Part shown: piece by piece, positions 7,679-16,603 of the stretch
Numbering within the stretch: the stretch's first letter is position 1
Layout: each line of letters opens with the position of its first letter
From: a virus
Strand: one strand, 5' to 3'
DNA length: 44,275 nt
IMG/VR virus record: IMGVR_UViG_3300010313_000123
Coordinates: 1 to 44,275 of that record
Translations under genes and position numbers: made by a program
The notes under the pieces: generated by a model
Databases searched by the model: none
What the model was told of the DNA's origin: nothing
Seen by the model: only the letters and a program-made list of their open reading frames with translations

Positions 7679-7748
7679 GCTTGTCCTCCAATCTGAGAAC
7701 TTCAGTCCTCACTACCCAATGGAGGTGAACAAGCCTTTTGAACGAAAA
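7679..7748 (-). promoter_or_regulatory. Three-copy leader element, copy A (recombinase operon)
   Basis: On the - strand TTTTCGTTCAAA (7748-7737), ten variable bases, then ACCTCCATTGGGT (7726-7714). CCTCCA (7725-7720) and GCTTGT (7734-7729) can pair with TGGAGG (7690-7685) and ACAAGC (7684-7679), which form the Shine-Dalgarno region of the gene at 7677; a TCA bulge separates the two half-helices. Between the arms lies a 7-bp hairpin TGAGGAC-TGAA-GTTCTCA (7711-7694). This predicts a closed ribosome binding site. See copies B and C. Confidence 0.65.
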
Positions 7749-7751
7749 AGC

Positions 7752-7795
7752 AAAAAAATAATGCCTACCGAAAGAAGGATCTCTCAGTAGGCATT
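7752..7795 (-). terminator. Rho-independent terminator of the late/lysis operon
   Basis: On the - strand AATGCCTAC (7795-7787) pairs with GTAGGCATT (7768-7760), then ATTTTTTTG. It lies just after the amidase stop and ends only 3 nt before leader copy A begins, so transcription of the recombinase operon needs read-through or a new start inside the element. Confidence 0.85.
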
Positions 7796-7805
7796 AAGTG
7801 GAGTG

Positions 7806-8501
7806 TTATTCGCTGTATTTGATAAATGCATCAGTAAAACCAGCCGCCTTGACCTTGCGGAGCATGGCGTCGGCATGTGCCTTGACAGTAAACGCGCCAA
7901 GCTGGACGCGGTAATACTTCTTCGATGCGATCGGAGTGACGGGAGCAAGACCTGATTTTACTTCAGTACGGAACGTATCCATCGACTTGCCATGCTTTGG
8001 AAACCAGTGCATGACATCCCCGTGGTTGCTGGCAACGCCAAGTTTATGGCCTTCTGAGTGGCAGATGATATCTTTTTCGGTGAGCCCATATTGCTTGCAG
8101 AGATAGACGCAAAGCTCCACGGCTTCCTTGTAAACGGTATTAAAATACGAGGTATCGGTCAGACCGTCCTCGCAAATTTCAAAGCCTATATGTGTATCAT
8201 TCGCTGCGCCTCCAGCATGCCAGCCTCTATGATTCCAAGGTAGGGTCTGATAGGTGGCGATGCTTCCATCAGCCAGCTTGCCGATGAAGCCGTGGACGCA
8301 GACCTGTCTGCCATCGGGCTTGTCCTGATTCCAGTGATTGTTGTACTGGTTCTTCCCCAGGAGTCCGTCGTCTGGTCCGACATAGCGTTTCAGAAAGGGA
8401 TTGTTTGCCCCAGTAGAATGCACCATGATGCCCTTTGGCGTGATGGTTCTACCTGCTTTATAACAGGCATTGTTTATAAGAATTAACTTTCGAAGATTCA
8501 T
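7806..8501 (-). CDS. N-acetylmuramoyl-L-alanine amidase (endolysin) with SPOR-like tail
   Basis: 231-aa endolysin. The Amidase_2 domain spans residues about 20-170, with zinc-ligand histidines visible in GIMVHSTG (His28) and in the NHGDVMHWFP segment; the WNHRGWHAGG and GFEICEDG motifs are also present. It cleaves the amide bond between MurNAc and the stem peptide. The last 40 residues (KKYYRVQLGAFTVKAHADAM onward) are a SPOR-like repeat that would bind peptidoglycan. There is no signal peptide, so release depends on the holin encoded just upstream (3-nt gap). Last gene of the late operon. Confidence 0.93.
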   Translation of the reverse strand: MNLRKLILINNACYKAGRTITPKGIMVHSTGANNPFLKRYVGPDDGLLGKNQYNNHWNQDKPDGRQVCVHGFIGKLADGSIATYQTLPWNHRGWHAGGAANDTHIGFEICEDGLTDTSYFNTVYKEAVELCVYLCKQYGLTEKDIICHSEGHKLGVASNHGDVMHWFPKHGKSMDTFRTEVKSGLAPVTPIASKKYYRVQLGAFTVKAHADAMLRKVKAAGFTDAFIKYSE

Positions 8502-8504
8502 TCA

Positions 8505-8915
8505 TCAGCCCTCCTTGCCATCTCGGTTATGAAGCTGTTCCAGGATATCCTTTAGCTTTTGTGGCACTGGCAAGCCGATATGCGCCGCATTCTCAAGAAT
8601 GGAAACACCCTCGTTTGATAGGTAGAAAAAGATAACCGCCGTTCTGATGACCGAGCCTTCTCCGATAACACTCTGGTCGACGATATGCCCAATGGCCACA
8701 AGCGAGAAGATAAGCACCTTCTTGAAAATGCCCCGAAAGCCAACCTCACTTGACAGCTTCTTGTCCAGGACCGCGCACATCAGGCCGGTGACATAGTCGA
8801 TGATGACGAAGGCTAAAAGCGCATACAAAAAGCCGTCCCAACCTCCGAGAAAGTATCCAAGACCTCCTCCTGCTGCAGCAATTGCCGCCTGTGTCCAATT
8901 CCATAATTCTTTCAT
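8505..8915 (-). CDS. Holin of the toxin-secretion/phage-lysis family
   Basis: 136 aa with three to four hydrophobic segments (about 12-22, 29-49 with the family signature YALLAFVIIDYVTGL, 66-80, and 88-105 around RTAVIFFYLSNEGVSILENA) and a hydrophilic C-terminal tail, as in the phage_holin_4 family. It would form membrane holes that release the amidase encoded next. Confidence 0.9.
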   Translation of the reverse strand: MKELWNWTQAAIAAAGGGLGYFLGGWDGFLYALLAFVIIDYVTGLMCAVLDKKLSSEVGFRGIFKKVLIFSLVAIGHIVDQSVIGEGSVIRTAVIFFYLSNEGVSILENAAHIGLPVPQKLKDILEQLHNRDGKEG

Positions 8916-8930
8916 GTAAAAAATCCTCCT

Positions 8931-10259
8931 TTAATAGATAGTCACGCCATTTTGATTTGGCTTTTCAGATGCTATTCCAATCAAATCCGAAAGACGCGCT
9001 TTGCCTTTTCGTCCACCGCTATCCACTGTGAACGCTGTATAAAAACCGCCTCTGCCAAAATTATGAGTGACATCCGTGACGGTACCGATGGTTTCAGTCT
9101 TTGGACCGTTGATTATGCGAACCTCATCACCTAGGGTGAGTTGAGGTGTAAAGACTCCGACGAAACTTTCCTGCCTGCCGGATATGGCGATAGCTTGCGC
9201 TAACTCCTCTGCAAGAGCTGTTATTTCGACAAGCGTTGCCCCGTCTGCAGCTGTAACATAAGTTGTTCGATGAGACGGCTGAGACCACCACTTGCTCCGA
9301 GGAACTGTGGCATAAACTGTGTTTTCCGGCTCAGAACATGTAACGCAAACTTTGCTAACCGCTTCAGAGTCGTCGTATTCTACGTTATAGCTCCAGCAAG
9401 ACTTGTCACGCTCAAAACTAAACACAGCAGGTTGGTCGAATCGAGCATCTGTAGCAGCTGCTACACCGATAACACCATTAGCCGTTTCATCGATCTTCCA
9501 ACCGTCAATCAGAGATATGACGCGTTTAATACCATCCAGAATGGTGACATCTGGTTCAAAGCGCAGTTTCCATGGCTTTGTGTTATTGCCAACAAAAAAA
9601 TCCTCCACCTCGGCGAGGCGAAGAATCTCCTGCAGGTTCAGTTGAAGCGTTGTTTCTTCAAAGGCATTGTCCTCATTAAAGGTTTGTTCCTTCAGCAGTT
9701 TTCCAATGGCATTTCTAGCGGATACCGATACCTTTTCATCCGGGTACGAGACCGAAGCGCGGTCGATATAGAAGATGCCAAGCGTGATTTCGCCGCTGCT
9801 ACCGAGAGAAAAGTACAGTTCCATCTTGGTGCCGGGCGTCACAAAAGCCCGGTAGCGGTTGAGCAGTGCGCCCTTGATGTTGAGCAAGGTGCAAGACATC
9901 TGCGAGACCTCGCTGCCGATGCTGAATTTTACCGAACCGTCGATAAACGAATTTGTAATGTCGGTCGGCAGCATATACATCACAAATCGATGGTCGCCCT
10001 CAGCGCTCCAGAACCCGTACGCACCGTAGTGCGCCACTTTTTTAATGCTCGGATACGATACCATTTCATCAGGTGATATTCTGCCGATTTCCGTATAAGT
10101 CAGGCTGTCATACAAACCGAGAATCGGGTCCGCTGTACTTCCCGCCACGGTACCGTCGGCGGTGAGGTATATGAAACGGAGCAGGTTGTCCGAGGTGTGT
10201 ATCACCTGCGGATGCAAGCCTGCTCCAGTATCAAGGGTATATTCAAATGTCAGCGTCAT
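8931..10259 (-). CDS. Tail/baseplate protein (442 aa)
   Basis: Start chosen at ATG 10259, 6 nt after AAAGGGGGTGA; the frame runs upstream into the preceding gene but that extension is not coding. The middle (GSEVSQMSCTLLNIKGALLN, ELYFSLGSSGEITLGIFYID) and the C-terminal part (LTLGDEVRIINGPKTETIGT, VTDVTHNFGRGGFYTAFTVD) resemble tail-hub/baseplate proteins that cap the tail tip. The N-terminal ATG-proximal phrase DNLLRFIYLTADG is echoed by NNLLRFTYSVQ at the C-terminus of the upstream fibre protein. Function in host attachment or tail-tip assembly is inferred from position between fibre and holin. Confidence 0.65.
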   Translation of the reverse strand: MTLTFEYTLDTGAGLHPQVIHTSDNLLRFIYLTADGTVAGSTADPILGLYDSLTYTEIGRISPDEMVSYPSIKKVAHYGAYGFWSAEGDHRFVMYMLPTDITNSFIDGSVKFSIGSEVSQMSCTLLNIKGALLNRYRAFVTPGTKMELYFSLGSSGEITLGIFYIDRASVSYPDEKVSVSARNAIGKLLKEQTFNEDNAFEETTLQLNLQEILRLAEVEDFFVGNNTKPWKLRFEPDVTILDGIKRVISLIDGWKIDETANGVIGVAAATDARFDQPAVFSFERDKSCWSYNVEYDDSEAVSKVCVTCSEPENTVYATVPRSKWWSQPSHRTTYVTAADGATLVEITALAEELAQAIAISGRQESFVGVFTPQLTLGDEVRIINGPKTETIGTVTDVTHNFGRGGFYTAFTVDSGGRKGKARLSDLIGIASEKPNQNGVTIY

Positions 10260-10263
10260 GGCG

Positions 10264-12552
10264 TCACCCCCTTTGCAGTTGAACCGAGTAGGTGAAGCGC
10301 AGCAGGTTGTTCGCGGTCTTGAAAGGGTACTCAAGCGCAAAGCTGGCAGTGATCGACGCACCTGCCGCAGGTGGTATAGTAAACTTTAGACCAGGCACGG
10401 TTTTGCCTAAAAAGAAAGTCGTGCCAAAGCTTTGACCATCCCTTGTTGGGAAGCTCTGGTAATATAAGTTGTATGTCCAGTTATAGCTGACACTGCCCGA
10501 TACGGTTAAGGTCTCTACCTGTTTTGTTCCCGCATTGCCTGCGGTGTCAACGGTGGAAGTCGGTATGGCGGTTAACCCAGTGCAAGTATCATTTGCAATG
10601 CTGATATTTAGAGTGGGATCATTGTCAGCAGCTGTTTTTGCAGTCAGACGTACATATCTTCCGTTATCCGGACTGATTGTAAAGAAGTCCGTGATATCGG
10701 AGTTTTGAGCGAGAGCAGCATTTACCTTTGTCGCAACTACTGTCGAAGAGTCTCCGCTTGTAACCGGCACCGAAAGGGTTATCGGAGAGTTTGTCATTCC
10801 AGCCGCCGTTACGACAACCGTCGCGTTTCCTGCCGTTCCTATGGTTCCAGTCACATAGATATTTTCCTGTTGCTTTACGGCGGCGACTCCGGCTGTCGTA
10901 TTGGTCGAGGTTGAAACGGTGGTCAGCCCCGCGCAAGTTCCGTTTGAAAGTGCGATATTCAAGCCTGAAACATTTGCTACCGGTGTTTTTGCTGTTAAGA
11001 TAACATCTGGACCAGAAACCGACGCATCATATAAAGCTGAAATAATCACATTGTCTTCAATGACTGTTTTTATCTTGCCCGCCACTATGCTCGCCGTATC
11101 CGATGAGACCACAGGTACGGAGAGGGTGATCGGCGAACCTGTCATGCCGCTTGATGTCACAACAACAGTGGCATTGCCTTCGCCGCTTAGGAATACTTTC
11201 CAATACCTTGCTGATGTTTCTGTAAACTTCCAGACCTGACCCATCCTTGAAAGCCCTGATATATCTGTCCAATCGCTGTCGTTGTCTGAGCATTGTATTT
11301 TAAGCGTATCGAGCCTTGCAGACGGTACGGTCAGAATGTCAATCTTAAGCGTATTACAGGCCCTTGAGGAACCGAAGTCTATTTTAATTGGGTTTACGTC
11401 GCTTACCACACAGGAGGAAGGATACATCGTGTCATCATAACAATCCCACCAAGCTATGGGGTCACGATAGTTACGACCTGTATATGGCGTTTTTGAAGCG
11501 AGGTCTCCAAAGGATACTCCGATACTTTTACAGGTCATCGCCGCTGTATGGTAGTTTTCATACCAGTCGCCACAGTTATTCTCCAAATCCACTGTGTAAT
11601 CCGTACCTCCGGTCATTTCCGTGTCGTTTACAAAAATACGGACGGTCCCGGATTGTATCAACGGACATTTCATACTGAACTCGGTAGTAGCTCCGTCACC
11701 TTCACCGATGACGAGATGGTCGACAGCATAGGGTGGGAAAACGTCATGGTTTGGGAAGGTAAAAGCACCAACTCCAGCAACACCGAGGTGCTTGACGATA
11801 CGGTTGTTCGCCTCGCTGTCGAGAAACGTTGTGACCGGCAGGTCGTACTGATAAGTTGTGGTGTTGCCGATACCGCTGCTGAAGGTATAGCTTTTGCTGC
11901 CATGATAATTAAAGTTCATATCTGAGGAGTATTCCACAGGGAAGCGGGAGAAACGTACAGTTCCATCTGTGCTGCCGGTAAGTAACCATCGGAATAGATA
12001 ATTATTCTCAGCCGTGGGATATACACCGTTTGCGCCGAAGCCAGATGGAGTGCATGTAGCGTAGAAGGTTGCGGTTATATATACCACATCTGTATCTGTC
12101 TTGGAAATAGCGATCTGATTTCCTTCGGAATCCTGCAACATAGCATGGGACATGATATAGTAGGTTGTTGAAAATGTCCCGCTGTAATATCCTTCAAGTG
12201 CCACTTCGGTAATCGTGGAGCCGTTGCACTCTGTCGCTTCCAGCTTGATCTGCTTAGTTGTATATGAAGTCGGATATTCATAAACCGTTTCCAGTGTCGT
12301 CACGGCCTTGCGAGTTAGATGTGAAAATAGGGCGGTGTCCGTAACTGCTGGGGTTCCAGTCCCTGTGCCAACCGCGATATATCTAAACAGGTCGGTCGTT
12401 TTGCTAAGTGGAGAAGCCGTCAACCTACTATTAAAATAATAATTTGTAATGACGTTAAAGCCGACTGCTGTTTGCTTGACATTGCCACTTGCAGCATCGA
12501 CTACTCTGACGTCAAACCGGTTATGCAGAACGGCTCGTTCTTGTATCTTCAT
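10264..12552 (-). CDS. Probable tail fibre / receptor-binding protein with discoidin-like domain and tandem repeats (762 aa)
   Basis: The N-terminal 200 residues resemble tail fibre attachment regions (MKIQERAVLHNRFDVRVVDA; TDLFRYIAVGTGTGTPAVTD). Residues about 345-455 look like an F5/8 type C (discoidin) carbohydrate-binding fold (NPIKIDFGSSRACNTLKIDI, VWKFTETSARYWKVFLSGEG). Two tandem repeats of about 116 residues follow, each starting NATVVVT and continuing GMT-x-SPITLSVPV (about 460-575 and 576-690). The last part, PGLKFTIPPAAGASITASFA, is beta-rich. Sugar-binding plus repeats at this position points to host recognition. The DNA encoding the repeats is itself similar, indicating fairly recent duplication. 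Confidence 0.7.
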   Translation of the reverse strand: MKIQERAVLHNRFDVRVVDAASGNVKQTAVGFNVITNYYFNSRLTASPLSKTTDLFRYIAVGTGTGTPAVTDTALFSHLTRKAVTTLETVYEYPTSYTTKQIKLEATECNGSTITEVALEGYYSGTFSTTYYIMSHAMLQDSEGNQIAISKTDTDVVYITATFYATCTPSGFGANGVYPTAENNYLFRWLLTGSTDGTVRFSRFPVEYSSDMNFNYHGSKSYTFSSGIGNTTTYQYDLPVTTFLDSEANNRIVKHLGVAGVGAFTFPNHDVFPPYAVDHLVIGEGDGATTEFSMKCPLIQSGTVRIFVNDTEMTGGTDYTVDLENNCGDWYENYHTAAMTCKSIGVSFGDLASKTPYTGRNYRDPIAWWDCYDDTMYPSSCVVSDVNPIKIDFGSSRACNTLKIDILTVPSARLDTLKIQCSDNDSDWTDISGLSRMGQVWKFTETSARYWKVFLSGEGNATVVVTSSGMTGSPITLSVPVVSSDTASIVAGKIKTVIEDNVIISALYDASVSGPDVILTAKTPVANVSGLNIALSNGTCAGLTTVSTSTNTTAGVAAVKQQENIYVTGTIGTAGNATVVVTAAGMTNSPITLSVPVTSGDSSTVVATKVNAALAQNSDITDFFTISPDNGRYVRLTAKTAADNDPTLNISIANDTCTGLTAIPTSTVDTAGNAGTKQVETLTVSGSVSYNWTYNLYYQSFPTRDGQSFGTTFFLGKTVPGLKFTIPPAAGASITASFALEYPFKTANNLLRFTYSVQLQRG

Positions 12553-12564
12553 ATTGAAAACCTC

Positions 12565-13968
12565 CTAAATCGGTAATGTTGAAACAGGCTGCAGGCTTAC
12601 AGACGAAGCCACAACTGCAATGACAGCCGTATGCGTAGGTTGGTAACACTCGGTGAAAACAGCCTTGTCAATCCAAACTCCCGCCGAAATCGTGGATATG
12701 GCTGCAGTCTCGTTTTCATAAGTGAAGTAGTCCATAGTTTCTGCGGCAGCGACAGCACTCAGCGCGGGCAGGAACCATCTTTGTGAGCCGAGCTTGTAAT
12801 ACCAGAGCGAGCGGTATTCTGGCATTGTAATGGTTACCGCTACCGTCCTGCGGATATCGGAACTCGTATATAGAACAATCGCCTGTTCTTCACTGTCATA
12901 GGAAGTGGAGGTGATAGTTACACCGGAAACGGAGAGGGTGCATTTCACCGGGAATCCCGCATCGATACTTCCATTCAAAGGCTTTGTAAGATTGATTTTA
13001 AAGCCATAGCACAAAAATCCTGTATCGCGGTTCAGTTTTTCCACTGAAGCCACTGAGATTTCTTCCGTGTCCGGCTCATCCAACAGAACATAGGGATAAT
13101 CGGTATTCCCGGACGCGTACTCCTTATTAAGAGTGCCCAGTTCGGTTATATCGGAAATCCACATCCTTACATTAGAGGCGTTGATGTGGACCGTTTCCGG
13201 CCGGACGCTCATTCCGGCATAGTTTCGGTGAGTAAGTGCCAGCAGCATCCGACCGCTGTTCTGAGTCAAAAACCCGACGCGGAAATCGTTTGTTCGGATG
13301 ACTGACAGCGTCGTGTTTCCCGTACCAAGGGTGGATACTTCATGCTCGGCTTCCCAGACATAAGAGCCGTTTTCCTGACAGCAGAGAGCACGGTAAAATA
13401 CCGAGCCGCTTTTGAGATAGCCGATGATTAAGCCTTGGTCAAGGTCCGGTTCAACGCTGGACTGCCAACCCTTACAGGCAGATATCTGGGAAACGCCTGT
13501 GGAAAGCAGAGAGGCATTATCGCTGTCCGTCCAGCTTTGAACATACAGATTGCCGTTCCGCACATAAAAAACATAAGGGTATTTCTCGGTTTGAAGGTAA
13601 TACCATTCCTTTTCGGCGTTCATTTTCCACACGCCGTTAAATTCAATCGCCACATCGGTTGCTGTACCAAGCGTCCACTGGTATTCCCACGGATACTCCA
13701 AGCCAGCCGGGAACTTCCTCATATACACCTTAGCGACTCCGTCATCCAAACAGATGGAATAAGCCAGAGATAAATCAGATTCACCGGCGGACTGGCGCAC
13801 AGCCACATCGCCGAACGCGGGAGTGATGTCCTCGTGAATCGGCTCAGAGAGCAGCGAGTTGACGGAGGTCTGCGTGGCTACCACACGGAGATTTGCCATG
13901 CTGTCCGTGTTTTCTACCTTGAAGCGGTTTGCGAGTTTTTCTTTTAGCGCAGTTGGTATGCTTCTCAT
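12565..13968 (-). CDS. Tail-tip structural protein (467 aa), unknown family
   Basis: Conserved-type phage structural protein in the tail-tip gene cluster. Residues 60-250 look like a beta-propeller-like region (SLAYSICLDDGVAKVYMRKF; KEWYYLQTEKYPYVFYVRNG; SGSVFYRALC) and residues 320-390 like an Ig-like strand domain (INLTKPLNGSIDAGFPVKCT). There is no catalytic motif. It overlaps the upstream 115-aa gene by 4 nt, so it is translated together with the tail genes. Probably part of the baseplate or adsorption apparatus. Confidence 0.6.
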   Translation of the reverse strand: MRSIPTALKEKLANRFKVENTDSMANLRVVATQTSVNSLLSEPIHEDITPAFGDVAVRQSAGESDLSLAYSICLDDGVAKVYMRKFPAGLEYPWEYQWTLGTATDVAIEFNGVWKMNAEKEWYYLQTEKYPYVFYVRNGNLYVQSWTDSDNASLLSTGVSQISACKGWQSSVEPDLDQGLIIGYLKSGSVFYRALCCQENGSYVWEAEHEVSTLGTGNTTLSVIRTNDFRVGFLTQNSGRMLLALTHRNYAGMSVRPETVHINASNVRMWISDITELGTLNKEYASGNTDYPYVLLDEPDTEEISVASVEKLNRDTGFLCYGFKINLTKPLNGSIDAGFPVKCTLSVSGVTITSTSYDSEEQAIVLYTSSDIRRTVAVTITMPEYRSLWYYKLGSQRWFLPALSAVAAAETMDYFTYENETAAISTISAGVWIDKAVFTECYQPTHTAVIAVVASSVSLQPVSTLPI

Positions 13969-14312
13969 GGGTCGCTCACCTCGCTTGCTGACGCAAGAGT
14001 AGCTGTGACCTTGTACCAGCCTGCCGCCTGATAATCAAAGTTACCAAGTTCAATAACTCTTCCTGTGAAAACGCCCTGTTTTACAGAACACTCAAGGAGC
14101 GGAACGCTATCCTCTGCTGTCATCAATGCGACTTTCCCGGCTTCATTAACATAGAGAGTCAGCTTATAATGTACGGTCGGCGAGCCGAAACGGGTCAGAT
14201 ACTCTGTACCGTTAAGGGCGGTCTGCACAGTGCGTATGACCTCCTGCGTTTTTCTAAAAGATACAAAGCGCGTGATGATTTCACTTGTCTCTGTATTTTT
14301 CAAATAACTCAT
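13965..14312 (-). CDS. Small tail-associated protein (115 aa)
   Basis: Unrecognised small protein between the tape measure and the tail-tip genes, overlapping both neighbours by 4 nt (ATGA-type coupling). Predicted mostly beta strand in the C-terminal half (HYKLTLYVNEAGKVALMTAE; GWYKVTATL). Position suggests a distal tail or tail-tip component. Confidence 0.6.
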   Translation of the reverse strand: MSYLKNTETSEIITRFVSFRKTQEVIRTVQTALNGTEYLTRFGSPTVHYKLTLYVNEAGKVALMTAEDSVPLLECSVKQGVFTGRVIELGNFDYQAAGWYKVTATLASASEVSDP

Positions 14313-16588
14313 ACACGCACCTCCTGTCTGAGCCGGTCGATAATGATGTCCACGACTGAAATCATTTCACCGTCTGAACTTACTCCTTCCACACGAATGA
14401 CGCCCGTATGCTCTACGGTTTTCTTTAAGTCAAGCGAGGTATCGTTCATCACTCTACCTATGCCAGTATTCATATCAAGATCAAAGTCAGTTGGGATCGA
14501 GTCAGTAATGTCTTTTTCAATGCCCTTCATGGAATCGGTGAATCCGACGCCGATGCCGAGGCCCATATTTTCGCCGATACCTGCAAACACCTTTGACGGT
14601 GAGTTGATGCCCAGTAAGCTTTTTGCCCCATCAACAATGCCGGAAAAGAAGCCGCTGACTTTATCACTGATCCAGCTGCCCATGGATTTGATGCCGTCCC
14701 ATAGGCCGGAAACGATGTTCTTGCCGATTTCAAATACAGCGCCGACAGCTTTGCTCAGCCCAAGAACTAGAGCTGAGATAATTTGGGGTAAGGACGCTAC
14801 AAGCTGAGGTATGGCCTTGATTAAACCAGCCGCAAGCTGAATGGTTAGCTGTATACCCATGGAAATGATAGCAGGCAGGTTGTTGGTGATGAAATTGATG
14901 ATGCTTGTAATAATTTGAGGCAGTGCGTTGATCAGTTCTGGTAGCGCGTTCAGCAGGCCCTCTGCTAAGCCCTTGATAATTGTGAAGGCTGCCTCGAGAA
15001 TTTTATCCATGTTGTCAAGTAGCACCTGAACTATCAAGAGAATTGCCTCGACGATAGAAGGAATTAGTTCCGGCAGAGCCTCCGCAATACCCAAAGCCAG
15101 TGTGACGATCATCTGAATTGCAGCTTCAATAATGGCAGGCAGATTGTCGATGATGCCTTGCACCAGCGTAAGGACAAGCTGCAGAGCGCCTTCTGTGATG
15201 GCGGGCAGCGCCTCAATTAAACCTTGAAGCAGCGTCATGACGATAGAGGAAGCACAATCAACGATCGTCGGTAAGTTCTCAACTATAGAACTTACGATGG
15301 CCATGACGATGTCCATACCAACCTGAATGATCCTCGGGAGGTTCTCCATAATCATGTCCACCAAACCGCCAACCGTGCTGCCAATTACCTCGCTGATTTT
15401 GTCGAAGTCATCGCCAGCTTCAACCAGTCCGGAGGTGAAGTCTCCGAGCAAAGAAACTCCGTCGTCGGCCAGGGTTTGAAGCTGTGGTAGAAGTACAGTT
15501 CCCATCACTCGCTGTGCGGCTTCCGAACCCTGCTTCAGTCTCTGGACAGAATCATCAAAGGCACCGAGCTTTTCGATGCTTTCTTCGCTTAAGACGGCAC
15601 CCATACGCTTTGCTTCCTCGGTCAGTGCGGCGATGCCAGCGCTACCTTGAGCAATCAGAGGATTTAGCTCCTGCGCACTCTTGCCAAAAATCTGCATAGC
15701 AAGAGCGTCGCGTTCAGTCTCGTTTGAAATTTTACCGAGGGCATCGATGGTTTCCCAATATACTGTCTCGCTGTCCCTTAGCTGGCCATTGCTGTCCGCT
15801 ACGGAGATACCAAGCTTCACATACGCATCAGCGAACTTAGATGAGCCATCTCTGGCATTCGACATTGATTTTACCTGCTTGGCCATAGAGCCCGTTAAGG
15901 TTTCCATCGAAACATCGACAAGGTCAGCCGCATAGCTGTAGGCTTGCAGACTTTCTACGGACATACCGGTGACGGTGGATTGTGTTAGCATTTCATCTGC
16001 ATAAGCGGCAGCTTCTACAGTCATGTCGACGAGCGCTTTGCCCGCCCCAATTGCAGCAGTGCCGATAGCGGCAAAGGCCACACCCATAGCTGCACCGACA
16101 CCCTTGACCACTGAGCCCAGCTTTTCAAATTTTCCTCCAGCGGAATCTGCATCTTTTCCTGTTTTATCAAGTTCATCGCCAAATTGGTCCGCTTGTTTTT
16201 CAGCTGCGTTAAACTCGTCGGCGACGCTATCCAGGGCTTTTTCATTGCCCTTTAGCTCACGCTCCATACCATTGAGTTCAGCTTGGGCATTATTGAGTTG
16301 AACTGCCCAGGCTTGAGTTCGGCGATCGTTTTCACCAAACGATGAGGATGCATTCTCAAGTGCTTTACGCAGGGTTTCGATTTTATCTTTTTGAGCATCG
16401 ATCTGCTTGGTGAGCACCTCATTCTTGGAGGTGAGGGACTGGACGCTATTTTCATTTTTGCTAAATTCGGACTCCACAAGCTTCATTTCAGAGCCGAGCA
16501 CCTTGAACGACTGATTGATGTCAAAGAGGGCTCGTTTGAATTCTTTCTCGCCTTCAACGCCTATTTTTAGGCCAAAGTTATCCGCCAT
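14309..16588 (-). CDS. Tail tape measure protein (759 aa)
   Basis: The N-terminal 150 residues form a long coiled coil (VLTKQIDAQKDKIETLRKAL; ELNGMERELKGNEKALDSVA). A Gly/Ala-rich hydrophobic segment follows (VVKGVGAAMGVAFAAIGTAA), then the conserved tape-measure core (TVTGMSVESLQAYSYAADLV). A long stretch (about 410-640) is made of hydrophobic helical repeats with recurring LPAI/LPEL phrases. The C-terminus carries GINSPSKVFAGIGENMGLGI. It sets tail length and is ejected during infection. ATG 16588 follows AAGGAGGTGATGGGAAC. For this length a tail of roughly 110 nm is expected (general tape-measure rule, inference). Confidence 0.93.
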   Translation of the reverse strand: MADNFGLKIGVEGEKEFKRALFDINQSFKVLGSEMKLVESEFSKNENSVQSLTSKNEVLTKQIDAQKDKIETLRKALENASSSFGENDRRTQAWAVQLNNAQAELNGMERELKGNEKALDSVADEFNAAEKQADQFGDELDKTGKDADSAGGKFEKLGSVVKGVGAAMGVAFAAIGTAAIGAGKALVDMTVEAAAYADEMLTQSTVTGMSVESLQAYSYAADLVDVSMETLTGSMAKQVKSMSNARDGSSKFADAYVKLGISVADSNGQLRDSETVYWETIDALGKISNETERDALAMQIFGKSAQELNPLIAQGSAGIAALTEEAKRMGAVLSEESIEKLGAFDDSVQRLKQGSEAAQRVMGTVLLPQLQTLADDGVSLLGDFTSGLVEAGDDFDKISEVIGSTVGGLVDMIMENLPRIIQVGMDIVMAIVSSIVENLPTIVDCASSIVMTLLQGLIEALPAITEGALQLVLTLVQGIIDNLPAIIEAAIQMIVTLALGIAEALPELIPSIVEAILLIVQVLLDNMDKILEAAFTIIKGLAEGLLNALPELINALPQIITSIINFITNNLPAIISMGIQLTIQLAAGLIKAIPQLVASLPQIISALVLGLSKAVGAVFEIGKNIVSGLWDGIKSMGSWISDKVSGFFSGIVDGAKSLLGINSPSKVFAGIGENMGLGIGVGFTDSMKGIEKDITDSIPTDFDLDMNTGIGRVMNDTSLDLKKTVEHTGVIRVEGVSSDGEMISVVDIIIDRLRQEVRV

Positions 16589-16603
16589 GTTCCCATCACC
16601 TCC

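Noticed and set aside
7714-7770. + strand mini-genes starting TTGAACGAAAA after GGAGGT in the three-copy element
   Set aside because: The reading gives MNEK-type starts, but the frames are unrelated and in copy A stop after 7 codons; pairing with the - strand ribosome binding sites explains the GGAGGT better.
9270-10076. 268-aa + strand open frame
   Set aside because: Antisense to the 442-aa tail protein; no domain and no ribosome binding site.
10264-12552. Diversity-generating retroelement at the fibre gene
   Set aside because: The repeats are tandem coding duplications; there is no reverse transcriptase or template repeat in the window.
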